From: Methylophaga thiooxydans DMS010
GTDB taxonomy: Bacteria > Pseudomonadota > Gammaproteobacteria > Nitrosococcales > Methylophagaceae
Reading direction: 5' to 3'
NCBI RefSeq assembly: GCF_000156355.1
Contig: NZ_GG657896.1
Coordinates: 8,908 to 72,907, forward strand
DNA length: 64,000 nucleotides
A program made the position numbers and the translations under genes. Every line of letters begins with the position of its first letter. The first letter of the stretch is position 1. This document shows, piece after piece, positions 39,437 through 49,192 of the stretch. The notes beneath the pieces were generated by a model. The model saw only the letters and a program-made list of their open reading frames with translations, had not been told where the DNA came from and searched no databases.

Positions 39437-40609
39437 ATGAACCTGCATGAATTTCAGGCGAAACAATTATTTAACCGTTACGGTGTGCCTACCCCACAAG
39501 GGCAAGTGGTAACCGAAGCTGCCCAAGCAAGACAAGCCGCTGAATTGCTGGCTGGCGAACGCTGGGTAGTCAAAGCCCAAGTGCATACAGGGGGGCGCGG
39601 TAAAGCGGGTGGCGTTAAAGTTGTGAATCAGCTGGATGAGGTCGAAACAGCGGCCAGCGCAATGCTGGGGCAACACCTTGTTACGCATCAAACCACAGCT
39701 GAAGGCTTACCCATTCATCAAGTGTTAGTTGAAAAACCAACGGATATAGCGCGGGAAATTTATCTAGCCGTACTGCTTGATCGTAGCAGCCAACGCATTG
39801 TGTTTATGATTTCAGCACAAGGCGGTATGGACATTGAAGCGGTTGCCGAAGAAAGCCCTGAAGCTATACTTAATCTTTATGTTGACCCTATCGTTGGTTT
39901 GCAAGGTTATCAGTGTCGTCGTGCAGGCTTCTTTTTAGGCCTGACAGGGGCAGCATTCAAGCAATTACAACAGGTAATGCAAAGCCTCTATCAATTATTC
40001 ACTGAAAATGATGCCAGTCTTGTTGAAATTAATCCCTTAGTTGTAACTGGAGAAGGTGATTTATTGGCTGTGGATGCCAAAATTAACCTCGATGATAACG
40101 GCTTATTCCGCCATGCGGATTTGGCTGAGATGTTTGATCCCACGCAGGAAGATGATGCTGAAGTCATCGCGCGTGAATATGGACTGAACTACATTTCTCT
40201 GGACGGTAATGTTGCCTGCATGGTGAATGGCGCCGGTCTGGCTATGGCAACGATGGACTTGATTCAAAAAGAAGGTGGTGAACCGGCGAACTTCCTTGAT
40301 GTGGGGGGCGGCACGACGGCCGATCGCGTGGCAGAAGCATTCAAGCTGATTTTATCGGATACCAAGGTGAAGTCTATTCTGGTTAATATTTTTGGTGGCA
40401 TTGTTCGTTGTGACTTAATTGCTGAAGGCATCATTCAGGCAGCAAAAGAGGTCGATCTGACACTGCCCGTAGTGGTGCGCCTAGAAGGCACTAATGCCGA
40501 GCAGGGCCGTGAGTTATTGGCCAATAGCCAGATGAGTATTTATGCGGCACAGGATTTAACCGATGCTGCTAGAAAAGCGGTTGCTGCTGCCCAGGAGTCA
40601 AATACATGA
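39437..40609 (+). CDS. sucC: Succinate-CoA ligase (ADP-forming) beta subunit
   Basis: TCA-cycle step linking succinyl-CoA and succinate with nucleotide phosphorylation. 390 residues: ATP-grasp domain from [31 protein letters not shown], then the CoA-ligase domain with [13 protein letters not shown] and [16 protein letters not shown]. The sequence follows E. coli SucC closely; a malate-CoA ligase (MtkA) is less likely. It overlaps sucD by 4 bp. Unusually, it is not beside sucAB or sdh genes but heads sucC-sucD-nadE-glnB. Confidence 0.94.
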   Translation: MNLHEFQAKQLFNRYGVPTPQGQVVTEAAQARQAAELLAGERWVVKAQVHTGGRGKAGGVKVVNQLDEVETAASAMLGQHLVTHQTTAEGLPIHQVLVEKPTDIAREIYLAVLLDRSSQRIVFMISAQGGMDIEAVAEESPEAILNLYVDPIVGLQGYQCRRAGFFLGLTGAAFKQLQQVMQSLYQLFTENDASLVEINPLVVTGEGDLLAVDAKINLDDNGLFRHADLAEMFDPTQEDDAEVIAREYGLNYISLDGNVACMVNGAGLAMATMDLIQKEGGEPANFLDVGGGTTADRVAEAFKLILSDTKVKSILVNIFGGIVRCDLIAEGIIQAAKEVDLTLPVVVRLEGTNAEQGRELLANSQMSIYAAQDLTDAARKAVAAAQESNT

Positions 40610-41481
40610 GCATTCTTGTTAACCGTGAAACCAAAGTGATTTGTCAGGGCTTTACCGGCAAACAAGGTACCTTTCATTCTGAGCAAGCGATTGCCTATGG
40701 CACTCAGTTTGTGGGCGGGGTGACACCCGGTAAAGGTGGCCAGCGACACCTAGATAGGCCTGTGTTTAATACTGTGCATGAAGCCGTCGCGGAAACAGGT
40801 GCTGATGCGACGATGATATACGTTCCTGCGGCGTTTGCGGCTGATGCCATTCTGGAAGCTGCAGATGCTGGCATCAAGGTCATTGCATGCATCACCGAAG
40901 GTATTCCTGTACAGGATATGCTGCGTGTGAAACATGCCCTGAATGGCAAAGATGTGTATTTGATTGGCCCGAACTGCCCGGGTTTGATCACGCCAGGTGA
41001 GTGCAAAATTGGCATTATGCCAGGGGTGATTCATCAGCCGGGTAAAATCGGAATTGTTTCGCGCTCAGGCACATTGACTTACGAAGCGGTTCATCAGACG
41101 ACACAGAATGGTTTAGGCCAAAGTACCTGTGTCGGTATCGGCGGTGATCCGATTCATGGCATGAACTTTATCGAATGTCTGGAAATGTTTGAAAACGATC
41201 CTCAAACCGAGGGTATTGTCATGGTGGGCGAAATCGGTGGGCACGCAGAAGAAGATGCGGCAGCTTATATTCAGCAACATGTGACGAAACCCGTTGTAGC
41301 CTATATCGCAGGTTTGACGGCTCCTCCAGGTAAACGTATGGGGCATGCTGGCGCTATTATTAGCGGTGGAACCGGCACGGCTGAAGCTAAATTGACTGCT
41401 TTAGAAAGCGCTGGCGCAAAAATTGCCCGCTCACCGGCTGAAATCGGTGATTGTATGCTAGCAGCGATGGAAGCCAGATAG
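40606..41481 (+). CDS. sucD: Succinate-CoA ligase (ADP-forming) alpha subunit
   Basis: CoA-binding subunit carrying the phosphorylated histidine. 291 residues. N-terminal CoA domain [32 protein letters not shown], and active-site H247 in [11 protein letters not shown] loop usually read GEIGGSAEE is GEIGGHAEE here, a minor change. Starts in the sucC stop and is followed directly by nadE. Confidence 0.95.
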   Translation: MSILVNRETKVICQGFTGKQGTFHSEQAIAYGTQFVGGVTPGKGGQRHLDRPVFNTVHEAVAETGADATMIYVPAAFAADAILEAADAGIKVIACITEGIPVQDMLRVKHALNGKDVYLIGPNCPGLITPGECKIGIMPGVIHQPGKIGIVSRSGTLTYEAVHQTTQNGLGQSTCVGIGGDPIHGMNFIECLEMFENDPQTEGIVMVGEIGGHAEEDAAAYIQQHVTKPVVAYIAGLTAPPGKRMGHAGAIISGGTGTAEAKLTALESAGAKIARSPAEIGDCMLAAMEAR

Positions 41482-43122
41482 GTGAACGATGTAACTCTGG
41501 TCATGGGGCAAATCAATCCTGTGGTTGGGGATGTGGCTGGCAATGTCGTCAAAATTATTACCTCAGCACACCAGGCACGTGATCAGTTCGGTGCCGATTT
41601 GGTTGTTTTTCCCGAGTTAACCTTAACGGGCTATCCACCAGAAGATTTATTGCTCAGACCGGGGCTACTAAAGCGTGTAAATAAAGCACTGGACACATTA
41701 CAAAAGCATGTAGAGGGTGTTGCCATCATCATTGGACATCCTGATGGGGAGGTTCGTAAGGAGCTGTATAACGCGGCGTCAATGATTGTTGATGGTAACC
41801 GTGTTGCTACTTACTTCAAACATAAGCTGCCTAACTACAGTGTGTTTGATGAGAAGCGTTATTTTGTCGAAGGCAAAGAAGCGTGTGTCGTTGATTTCAA
41901 AGGCATTCGATTTGGCCTGACTTTGTGTGAAGATATCTGGTTTACTGAGCCCGCTTGCCAGGCTGCTGATGCCGGTGCTGAGATACTCATTAACCTCAAT
42001 GCATCACCTTACCGTATGGGCAAGTGGCAATTGCGCGAAGCCGAAGTTAAAAAGCGTGTTTTGGAGACTGGCTTGCCCGTTGTTTACGTGAATCAAGTGG
42101 GTGGTCAAGACGAGTTAGTATTCGATGGCTGCTCGTTTGCCTTAGATCACCGCGGTGAAAAAGTCGCCCGTGCCCCTGCCTTTGAAAGTGGCTTGTATCC
42201 TTTAACCGTTAACCGTAGTGAAAACGGTATCGTGCAAATACATGGGCAAATGGCAATAAAAGAAAACGAACACGCCATGATTTATAAAGCACTGACGACG
42301 GGCTTACGTGATTACATCGAAAAAAACCACTTTCCCGGGGTGGTAATCGGTTTATCAGGCGGTATCGATTCAGCATTAACATTGGCCTTGGCTGTTGATG
42401 CGATTGGCGCCGAGAAAGTCCATGCGGTCATGATGCCTACTCGCTATACCGCACAAATCAGTCTTGATGATGCTAAAGCAATGGCTGATGGATTAGGTGT
42501 CCACTACAGTGTCATGTCAATTGAACCGGTATTTGAGTCTTTTCTGACAACATTATCTGATCAATTTACCGGTTTACCTGTCGATACCACTGAAGAAAAT
42601 ATTCAGGCACGTTGTCGCGGTATTATTCTTATGGCGCTATCAAACAAGACCGGTTCGATGGTGTTAGCGACGGGTAATAAAAGTGAAATGGCCGTTGGTT
42701 ATTCGACATTGTATGGGGATATGGCTGGCGGCTACTCACCATTGAAAGATGTATATAAAACGATGGTGTATCAGCTTAGTCATTATCGCAATACACGCTC
42801 CATGGTAATTCCAGAACGCATCATTACGCGACCGCCATCGGCAGAACTCGCTGCCGATCAGTTAGATCAAGATAGTCTGCCGCCTTATGAGCTTTTGGAT
42901 AAAATTTTAGAACGGTACATTGCGGATGATAGCTGCTTTGAAGACTTGGTTGCTGAAGGCTATGATGCCGAAGTGGTTGCAAGGGTGATCAAAATGGTAG
43001 ATCGTAACGAATATAAACGACGTCAGGCACCGCCAGGTATTCGTATTAGTAGTCGTGCATTTGGACGCGACCGACGATATCCGATTACGTCAGGTTACAC
43101 TGTTACTTCAACTATAGAGTAA
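41482..43122 (+). CDS. nadE: Glutamine-dependent NAD+ synthetase
   Basis: Last step of NAD synthesis, amidating nicotinate adenine dinucleotide with ammonia from glutamine. 546 residues: an N-terminal nitrilase-type amidase (ELTLTGYPPEDLL with Glu, KLPNYSVFDE with Lys, LTLCEDIW with Cys) and a C-terminal synthetase with the PP-loop GLSGGIDSALTLAL and ATGNKSEMAVGYSTLYGDMAGG. GTG 41482 directly follows the sucD stop; the spacing means it depends on sucD translation. glnB comes 9 bp later. Confidence 0.95.
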   Translation: MNDVTLVMGQINPVVGDVAGNVVKIITSAHQARDQFGADLVVFPELTLTGYPPEDLLLRPGLLKRVNKALDTLQKHVEGVAIIIGHPDGEVRKELYNAASMIVDGNRVATYFKHKLPNYSVFDEKRYFVEGKEACVVDFKGIRFGLTLCEDIWFTEPACQAADAGAEILINLNASPYRMGKWQLREAEVKKRVLETGLPVVYVNQVGGQDELVFDGCSFALDHRGEKVARAPAFESGLYPLTVNRSENGIVQIHGQMAIKENEHAMIYKALTTGLRDYIEKNHFPGVVIGLSGGIDSALTLALAVDAIGAEKVHAVMMPTRYTAQISLDDAKAMADGLGVHYSVMSIEPVFESFLTTLSDQFTGLPVDTTEENIQARCRGIILMALSNKTGSMVLATGNKSEMAVGYSTLYGDMAGGYSPLKDVYKTMVYQLSHYRNTRSMVIPERIITRPPSAELAADQLDQDSLPPYELLDKILERYIADDSCFEDLVAEGYDAEVVARVIKMVDRNEYKRRQAPPGIRISSRAFGRDRRYPITSGYTVTSTIE

Positions 43123-43470
<348 letters not shown>

Positions 43471-43473
43471 AAT

Positions 43474-43500
43474 AAAAAAGGCCGCTTAGCGGCCTTTTCT
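43474..43500. terminator. Bidirectional terminator between glnB and bamD
   Basis: AAAAGGCCGC/GCGGCCTTTT with loop TTA (43476-43498), flanked by A and T runs on both sides. It serves both convergent genes. Confidence 0.88.
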
Positions 43501-44286
43501 TTATTGAACGTTTGTTTGACTTACTTCCGCCACACCTGGATGACCGGGGTAGTTCAATTCCAGCACGCGCAAAGCATCTTGCGACAAGTCGTGCATATCC
43601 AATACCTTATACGCTTTTGCCATGACCACTAATGCTTCCGGCATGGATGGCGTACGCGGGTAATTTTCCAATACATATTTACCGCGGTTTGCTGCTGCAA
43701 TGTAAGAGCCGCGACGCATGTAGTAGTTTGCTACGTTAACTTCGTGCTGTGCGAGACGGTTACGCAAGTAGACAATGCGTTGTGTAGAGTCTTCTGCATA
43801 TCGGCTTTGAGGAAACCGGGTGACCAGCGTTTTAAAGTCGCGCAGGGCATCTTCGGCGGCACCGGGATCACGTTGAGACTCGTCGCGCGGGATATATTTT
43901 TCAAAGAAACCAATATCTCTGTGGAAACTTGTTAAGCCACGTAAGTAGATGGCGTAGTCGATATTGGGGTTGAGCGGATAAACGCGCATGAAGCGATCAA
44001 GTGTCGCGATAGCCGTCTCTGGATCATCATTCTTATAGTGTGCGTATGCTGACTCAAGCAATGCTTGTTGAGCATATTCACCAAACGGAAATCGTGCTTC
44101 TAATTGTTCATAGTAAGTGATGGCTGTCTCATAGTCGCCAAGCGTCAATGCGGCGTTGGCTTCGGAGTATACGCGTTCTACTGTCCAGCTTTCATCCGCT
44201 TTAATTTCTTCTTTTTTAAAAAAAGAGCAACCAGAAAGGGATAACGTGGTCAGAGAGATAATTAGCAGGAGATAATATTTTTTCAT
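43501..44286 (-). CDS. bamD: Outer-membrane assembly lipoprotein BamD
   Basis: Lipoprotein of the BAM complex that inserts outer-membrane beta-barrel proteins. 261 residues; signal peptide with lipobox LSGC (lipidated C20), then five TPR-like repeats (ALTLGDYETAITYYEQLEARFPFG and later copies; SYIAAANRGKYVLENYPRT). LspA and the phage-free genes nearby show the usual lipoprotein pathway. It is transcribed alone, convergent with glnB. Confidence 0.94.
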   Translation of the reverse strand: MKKYYLLLIISLTTLSLSGCSFFKKEEIKADESWTVERVYSEANAALTLGDYETAITYYEQLEARFPFGEYAQQALLESAYAHYKNDDPETAIATLDRFMRVYPLNPNIDYAIYLRGLTSFHRDIGFFEKYIPRDESQRDPGAAEDALRDFKTLVTRFPQSRYAEDSTQRIVYLRNRLAQHEVNVANYYMRRGSYIAAANRGKYVLENYPRTPSMPEALVVMAKAYKVLDMHDLSQDALRVLELNYPGHPGVAEVSQTNVQ

Positions 44287-44436
44287 CGGCTTAGATTACG
44301 CTAGCTACATATTTGAGGTAAAGGCTGATCTTAGCCCTTTTTGTGTGTCAAAGCACGTTTTTACTAATTAACAAACATCACTTGATAGTGCGATCCAGTA
44401 CAATAGCGAGTTTGAATGTCTAAACAGGAATATTCC

Positions 44437-45600
44437 ATGCCTCGTCGTCTGCTGTCTATTGCGGTTGGCCTTATCTTATCGGCACCGCTTGCTGCCACAA
44501 CCTTTGAAATGACGGATCCCAATGCTGCTGTCATCGGACACAACATGGTTGTATACAGTCGTTCAGAAGATACGTTGCTCGATATCGGCCGTCAATTTGA
44601 CTTGGGTTATCGTGATATTACCGATGCCAACCCCGGGGTTGATGCTTGGCTACCAGGTGAAGGCACGCGCGTTGTAGTGCCAACCCGCTTTATTTTGCCC
44701 GATGCGCCACGTGAAGGCATTGTTATCAATATTGCCGAGATGCGTCTTTATTATTATCCGAAAACAGCAAAAGACAGCTTGCAGCAAGTTGTTACGCATC
44801 CTATCGGTATTGGCCGTGAAGGCTGGGCCACCCCCTTAGGAAAAACGCGGATCACCAATAAAGTGAAAAATCCGACGTGGACGCCGCCTGAGTCGATTCG
44901 TAAGGAACACTTGGAAAATGGTGATCCATTGCCAAAAGTGGTGCCAGCTGGTCCAGATAACCCACTAGGTGCATATAAGATGAACTTATCGATGCCGGGG
45001 TATTTATTACACGGCACCAATAAGCCGTTTGGGGTTGGGCTTCGCGTTAGTCACGGCTGTATTCGATTGTATCCAGAAGATATTGAACACTTATTTCATC
45101 TTACGCCCAGCAATACCGGTGTCGAAATTTTGTATCAGCCGCATAAAGCAGGGCTGAGGAATGGGCAGTTATATTTGGAAGCACACAGACAGCATAAAGA
45201 TGTTGATGTGCGAGAAGGTAATAACATGACGCCAATGGTGAAAGCTATTTTGACTGCACAAGATAGTTTGGTGTCTGATGAACAGTGGCCACTCGCAGAA
45301 GATATCGTGCGCGATCAGAAAGGTGTGGTGATACCTGTTGGCCAGAAGCAATTGGATATTGTGGAAAACTTATGGTTTTTACATGCTGGCGTCAATAAAC
45401 AAGCCGTGAGCAAAATGCGCCAAGCCATTATTACTTTACAGCTCGATGATTTATTTTGGCCTGTGCGCTCTGGCCCCAAAGAAGAAACCTTAATTGGTCC
45501 GTTTAATACGCGTGAAGAGGCCGATATTATGGGCAAAGAGGTCGCTGCGGTGGCAGGTACACCGGTTTGGACAGTGCAGGTATCGAGTGATGCTTTATAA
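44437..45600 (+). CDS. L,D-transpeptidase with LysM domain (ErfK/YbiS type)
   Basis: Periplasmic enzyme that makes L,D cross-links in peptidoglycan or joins Lpp-type lipoproteins to it. 387 residues. ATG 44437 has AGGA 8 bp upstream and gives a clean signal peptide (MPRRLLSIAVGLILSAPLAA); ATG 44416 is an alternative. LysM-like domain about 38-82, YkuD domain about 94-230 with H192 and catalytic C208 in SHGCIR, then a long C-terminal part ending in a SPOR-like GPFNTREEA segment. The convergent next gene encodes an Lpp-like lipoprotein with a terminal Lys, a possible substrate. Confidence 0.9.
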   Translation: MPRRLLSIAVGLILSAPLAATTFEMTDPNAAVIGHNMVVYSRSEDTLLDIGRQFDLGYRDITDANPGVDAWLPGEGTRVVVPTRFILPDAPREGIVINIAEMRLYYYPKTAKDSLQQVVTHPIGIGREGWATPLGKTRITNKVKNPTWTPPESIRKEHLENGDPLPKVVPAGPDNPLGAYKMNLSMPGYLLHGTNKPFGVGLRVSHGCIRLYPEDIEHLFHLTPSNTGVEILYQPHKAGLRNGQLYLEAHRQHKDVDVREGNNMTPMVKAILTAQDSLVSDEQWPLAEDIVRDQKGVVIPVGQKQLDIVENLWFLHAGVNKQAVSKMRQAIITLQLDDLFWPVRSGPKEETLIGPFNTREEADIMGKEVAAVAGTPVWTVQVSSDAL

Positions 45601-45621
45601 ATGCACTGTTAAATTTTAGAT

Positions 45622-45655
45622 AAAAAAAAGCCGGAACAAATGTTCCGGCTTTTTT
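45622..45655. terminator. Bidirectional terminator
   Basis: AGCCGGAACA/TGTTCCGGCT with loop AA, flanked by A8 and T6 (45622-45655). Shared by the L,D-transpeptidase gene and the convergent lipoprotein gene. Confidence 0.9.
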
Positions 45656-45672
45656 GCATGTGGCAAGAAGAA

Positions 45673-45972
45673 TTATTTGCTCATTGCTTTTTCAAACATA
45701 CGGTCGATTTTTGCACAGCATTCTTCGACTGTTGCTTGTGCTTCATCAGCAGATTTCTGGGCGTTCATCGCAGCCAGTTCTGCATCTGTAGCAGTACGTT
45801 GCGCTGTATCAGCAGTGCTTTGAGCATTGCGTGCAGCTACCAGTGCAGAATCAGCGGTTGATTGAGCAGATTCAACAGAGGCTTTCAACGCTTCCATTTC
45901 AGCTGTGTTGGCACAAGCGGTCAACAGAGCCAAAGGCAGGATTACAGCACTCAGTTTTGCTAATGGTTTCAT
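45673..45972 (-). CDS. Lpp/OprI-like alanine-zipper lipoprotein
   Basis: Small outer-membrane lipoprotein, 99 residues. Signal peptide and lipobox LLTAC (C20), then Ala/Ser-rich heptads (SAQSTADSAL, NAQSTADTAQ, NAQKSADEAQ) forming a trimeric helix like Lpp or OprI. It ends in Lys99, the residue by which Braun lipoprotein is joined to peptidoglycan. Two adjacent Cys (ECCAKI) before the end are unusual. AAGGAG precedes the ATG. An L,D-transpeptidase gene lies convergent to it. Confidence 0.88.
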   Translation of the reverse strand: MKPLAKLSAVILPLALLTACANTAEMEALKASVESAQSTADSALVAARNAQSTADTAQRTATDAELAAMNAQKSADEAQATVEECCAKIDRMFEKAMSK

Positions 45973-46014
45973 ATTATTCTCCTTAAAAGTACCAGTTATA
46001 TAATTGGCGTGGGT

Positions 46015-46042
46015 ATTATATTGCTAATTTATTAATTCGCAA
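46015..46042 (-). promoter_or_regulatory. Sigma-70 promoter of the Lpp-like gene
   Basis: On the minus strand, -35 TTGCGA (46037-46042), 16-bp spacer, -10 TATAAT (46015-46020). It would start transcription about 35 bp before the lipoprotein start codon, as expected for an abundant small lipoprotein. Confidence 0.55.
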
Positions 46043-46141
46043 CATAAATCATAAGCTAGCAAGAATTATTTTTTATGTCTATTAAACCTCAATAAAAATG
46101 CGAACTCTATCGATAAAGCTACATCCCTAATAGCAAATACT

Positions 46142-46150
46142 TGTTATAAT
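46142..46150 (+). promoter_or_regulatory. Extended -10 promoter of suhB
   Basis: TGTTATAAT is an extended -10 (TGn plus TATAAT, the latter at 46145-46150), 75 bp before suhB. No good -35 is seen, which extended -10 promoters can do without. Confidence 0.45.
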
Positions 46151-46224
46151 CTTCTTTTTTTAGATGAACGCAATTATTACAACGCGATTTCATCACGCTC
46201 AATCTGCTCTGGAAAAATTTGTCT

Positions 46225-47019
46225 ATGCACCCAATGCTGAATATCGCGATTCGGGCAGCCCGTAATGCTGGCAGCCTGATCATGCGATCATTGCAACATG
46301 TTGAACACCTTGAAGTGACCACGAAAGGACGTAACGATTATGTCTCGGACGTTGATCATTTGGTTGAACAAGAAATCATTACGGTTATCAAGAAAGCCTA
46401 CCCAGACCACGCCATTATGGCCGAGGAATCGGGTAACAGCGGAACAAATGATACGGTTTGGATTATTGACCCCATTGATGGCACTACCAATTATTTACAC
46501 GGATTCCCGCATTATTGCGTTTCCATCGCAGTCCGGGTCAGAGGGCGTGTAGAACATGCAGTTATCTACGACCCGCGTCGTGATGAGCTGTTCACGGCCA
46601 GTCGCGGAGAAGGCGCCAAATTAAACGATCATCGTCTGCGTGTGACAAAACGTCGCGAACTCAACGGTGCATTGCTTGCCACTGGTTTTCCATTCAAATT
46701 CCCGCAACACCACGAACGCTACTTAGCTAGCTTTAGTGCTGTATTTCCGCATGTGGCAGATATTCGGCGTGCAGGATCGGCCGCATTAGACTTGGCCTAT
46801 GTGGCGGCAGGTCGTCTCGATGGCTATTGGGAAATTGGTTTGCAAAACTGGGATTTGGCAGCCGGCTTGTTATTGGTGGAAGAGGCTGGTGGTTTAGTCA
46901 CTGATTTCGCTGGTGACGAGAAACTGTTCGATAAAGGCAATGTTGTCGCCGGTGGCTTTGGTGTGCACAAATTGCTGCTGGAAAAACTGCAACCGCATTT
47001 GCAAGAACCCCTCAAATAA
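46225..47019 (+). CDS. suhB: Inositol-1-monophosphatase family protein SuhB
   Basis: Metal-dependent phosphatase that in E. coli also binds Nus factors in rRNA antitermination. 264 residues from ATG 46225 (MHPMLNIAIRAARNAG, as in E. coli SuhB). Metal ligands E67-E68 (MAEESG) and D82-P-I-D85-GT (WIIDPIDGTTNYLHGFP), plus WDLAAGLLLVEEAGG near the C-terminus. Single gene, followed by typA. Confidence 0.94.
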   Translation: MHPMLNIAIRAARNAGSLIMRSLQHVEHLEVTTKGRNDYVSDVDHLVEQEIITVIKKAYPDHAIMAEESGNSGTNDTVWIIDPIDGTTNYLHGFPHYCVSIAVRVRGRVEHAVIYDPRRDELFTASRGEGAKLNDHRLRVTKRRELNGALLATGFPFKFPQHHERYLASFSAVFPHVADIRRAGSAALDLAYVAAGRLDGYWEIGLQNWDLAAGLLLVEEAGGLVTDFAGDEKLFDKGNVVAGGFGVHKLLLEKLQPHLQEPLK

Positions 47020-47077
47020 GTGCCTGCGGGCTTCATTTTTATCGCATGCCAGGCATGCCAATACAGAATTCAAGATA

Positions 47078-48907
47078 ATGACAAATAACAGAGATATTTC
47101 AAAACTGCGCAATATTGCAATCATTGCGCACGTTGACCATGGTAAAACAACGTTGGTCGACCAATTACTGCGTCAGTCAGGCACATTCGGTGAGCACGAA
47201 GAGCTGACGGAACGCGTTATGGACTCCAATGATTTGGAACGTGAGCGTGGTATTACCATTCTTTCTAAAAACACGGCGATTCGTTGGAATGACTATCACA
47301 TCAACATCGTTGATACACCGGGACATGCCGACTTTGGCGGCGAGGTAGAACGTGTTTTATCGATGGTGGACTCTGTTTTATTGCTGGTCGACTCAGCAGA
47401 AGGTCCAATGCCTCAAACACGGTTTGTGACGCAAAAAGCGCTGGCTCTAGGCTTAAAACCTATCGTTGTTATCAACAAAATTGATAAGCCTTCAGCACGA
47501 CCTGACTGGGTATTGAATCAAACATTCGATTTGTTTGTGAATCTTGATGCAACAGATGAACAGCTAGATTTTGATGTGATTTATGCCTCTGGTCTGAATG
47601 GCTTTGCGGGTATGGATGATAGTGTCCGTGATGGTGATATGACACCGTTATTTGAATTGGTTGTGGATAAAGTTAGCCCGCCTGATGTCGATGTTGATGG
47701 TCCATTCCGGATGCAGGTTTCATCACTGGATTACAATAGCTATGTCGGTGTTATCGGTGTGGGGCGTATTCAACGTGGTCGTATCAAAACCAATACACCT
47801 ATTACCGTCGTGGATCGTGAAGGTAAAACCCGTAATGGTCGTGTCCAACAGGTCATGGGCTTCCTCGGCTTACAGCGAGAAGAAGTCAGTGATGCACAGG
47901 CTGGTGACATCATCGCCTTTACTGGGGTGGATCCACTGAATATTTCTGACACTTTATGTGATCAGAATGCCGTTGAGGCTTTGCCACCGTTGTCTGTGGA
48001 TGAGCCGACGGTGACCATGACATTCCAGGTGAACAACTCACCGTTCGCGGGTAAAGAAGGTAAATTCATCACTACCCGTCAAATTAAAGAGCGTTTGGAT
48101 CGTGAGTTGATCCATAACGTGGCTCTGCGAGTTGATCAGGTACCGACAGACCCTGATAAATTTAAAGTTTCAGGACGTGGTGAACTGCATTTATCCGTTC
48201 TTATTGAAAATATGCGCCGCGAAGGTTTCGAACTGGGTGTTTCACGTCCAGAAGTTATCATTCGCGAAGTGGATGGGGTCAAAGAAGAACCATTCGAAGC
48301 CGTGACAATTGATGTTGAAGACGAACATCAAGGTACTGTCATGGAAAAAATGGGTGAACGTGGTGCTGAACTACGTGATATGGCACCAGATGGTAAAGGC
48401 CGCGTCCGTCTCGACTTTATTATTCCTTCCCGAGGCCTGATTGGTTTCCGTACCGAGTTTTTGACTGCAACGCAGGGTACAGGCCTGATTTACAGTGTTT
48501 TTGATCACTATGCGCCGATGAAGACAGGTAGTTTCGGCAAACGTATCAACGGCGTGTTAATTGCCAATGGTGTGGGTAAAGCAGTCGCGTTTGCGATTTT
48601 CAACCTGCAAGAACGTGGTCGTATGTTTATTGGTCATGGTGATGAGGTGTATGAAGGCATGATTATCGGTATTCATTCACGTGACAACGATTTGGTTGTT
48701 AATCCGCTTAAAGGTAAGCAATTAACTAACGTACGTGCATCAGGTTCTGACGATGCGGTAACGTTAGTACCACCGATTCGCATGAGTCTTGAGCAAGCGT
48801 TGGAGTTTATTGGTGAGGATGAGTTACTGGAAGTCACTCCTCAGTCATTACGTTTACGTAAAAAACTATTGCTTGAGCATGAGCGAAAACGTGCATCAAG
48901 AGGCTAA
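47078..48907 (+). CDS. typA: GTP-binding protein TypA/BipA
   Basis: Translational GTPase acting in 50S assembly and stress or cold growth. 609 residues; G1 [10 protein letters not shown] near 15-24, G3 [17 protein letters not shown]4 [12 protein letters not shown], then EF-G-like domains and the TypA C-terminal domain ([19 protein letters not shown]). ATG 47078 is chosen because [15 protein letters not shown] matches the family; a longer frame from 46913 overlaps suhB and is not used. Confidence 0.96.
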   Translation: MTNNRDISKLRNIAIIAHVDHGKTTLVDQLLRQSGTFGEHEELTERVMDSNDLERERGITILSKNTAIRWNDYHINIVDTPGHADFGGEVERVLSMVDSVLLLVDSAEGPMPQTRFVTQKALALGLKPIVVINKIDKPSARPDWVLNQTFDLFVNLDATDEQLDFDVIYASGLNGFAGMDDSVRDGDMTPLFELVVDKVSPPDVDVDGPFRMQVSSLDYNSYVGVIGVGRIQRGRIKTNTPITVVDREGKTRNGRVQQVMGFLGLQREEVSDAQAGDIIAFTGVDPLNISDTLCDQNAVEALPPLSVDEPTVTMTFQVNNSPFAGKEGKFITTRQIKERLDRELIHNVALRVDQVPTDPDKFKVSGRGELHLSVLIENMRREGFELGVSRPEVIIREVDGVKEEPFEAVTIDVEDEHQGTVMEKMGERGAELRDMAPDGKGRVRLDFIIPSRGLIGFRTEFLTATQGTGLIYSVFDHYAPMKTGSFGKRINGVLIANGVGKAVAFAIFNLQERGRMFIGHGDEVYEGMIIGIHSRDNDLVVNPLKGKQLTNVRASGSDDAVTLVPPIRMSLEQALEFIGEDELLEVTPQSLRLRKKLLLEHERKRASRG

Positions 48908-48926
48908 TTAGCCCAATAGTAACACG

Positions 48927-48960
48927 AAAAAGGGTATCCTATCGGGGTACCCTTTTTTTT
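48927..48960 (+). terminator. Rho-independent terminator after typA
   Basis: AAAAAGGGTA/TACCCTTTTT with an 11-nt loop (48927-48957), then more T. It ends just 10 bp before the next start codon. Confidence 0.8.
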
Positions 48961-48970
48961 GAGGTGAAAG

Positions 48971-49192
48971 ATGCGAATTCTGGTTCTACTGGCCATTGGT
49001 TTATTACTCTATATCATCATTAGCAATCTACTGCGGAAAGCAAAACAGTCCCCGATTACATCAACAAAGAGTGAGCGAATGGTGCGCTGTGAGCATTGCG
49101 GTCTTCATATCATTGAACAAGAAGCGTTAGAAGACAACCGCCAGTATTTTTGCTCGAATGAACATCTAGAGGAACATCGCCAGTCGCGATGA
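48971..49192 (+). CDS. PP0621-family small zinc-ribbon membrane protein
   Basis: 73 residues: an N-terminal helix (about 3-22) and a short Cys motif CEHCGLHI...FCSNEH that could hold zinc. Members of this family commonly precede pilS; its role is unknown. GAGGTGAAAG before ATG 48971 is a good ribosome-binding site. It overlaps pilS by 4 bp. Confidence 0.78.
   Translation: MRILVLLAIGLLLYIIISNLLRKAKQSPITSTKSERMVRCEHCGLHIIEQEALEDNRQYFCSNEHLEEHRQSR

Noticed and set aside
39437-41481. Malate-CoA ligase (mtkA-mtkB) of the serine cycle
   Set aside because: Both proteins follow E. coli SucC and SucD closely, and no mcl, ppc or hpr gene lies nearby.
45690-45900. Tandem DNA repeat
   Set aside because: The similar units are coding heptads of the alanine-zipper lipoprotein and vary in sequence.
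46913-47077. Longer N-terminus for TypA
   Set aside because: It lies in another frame of suhB and adds 55 Cys-rich residues not found in TypA.
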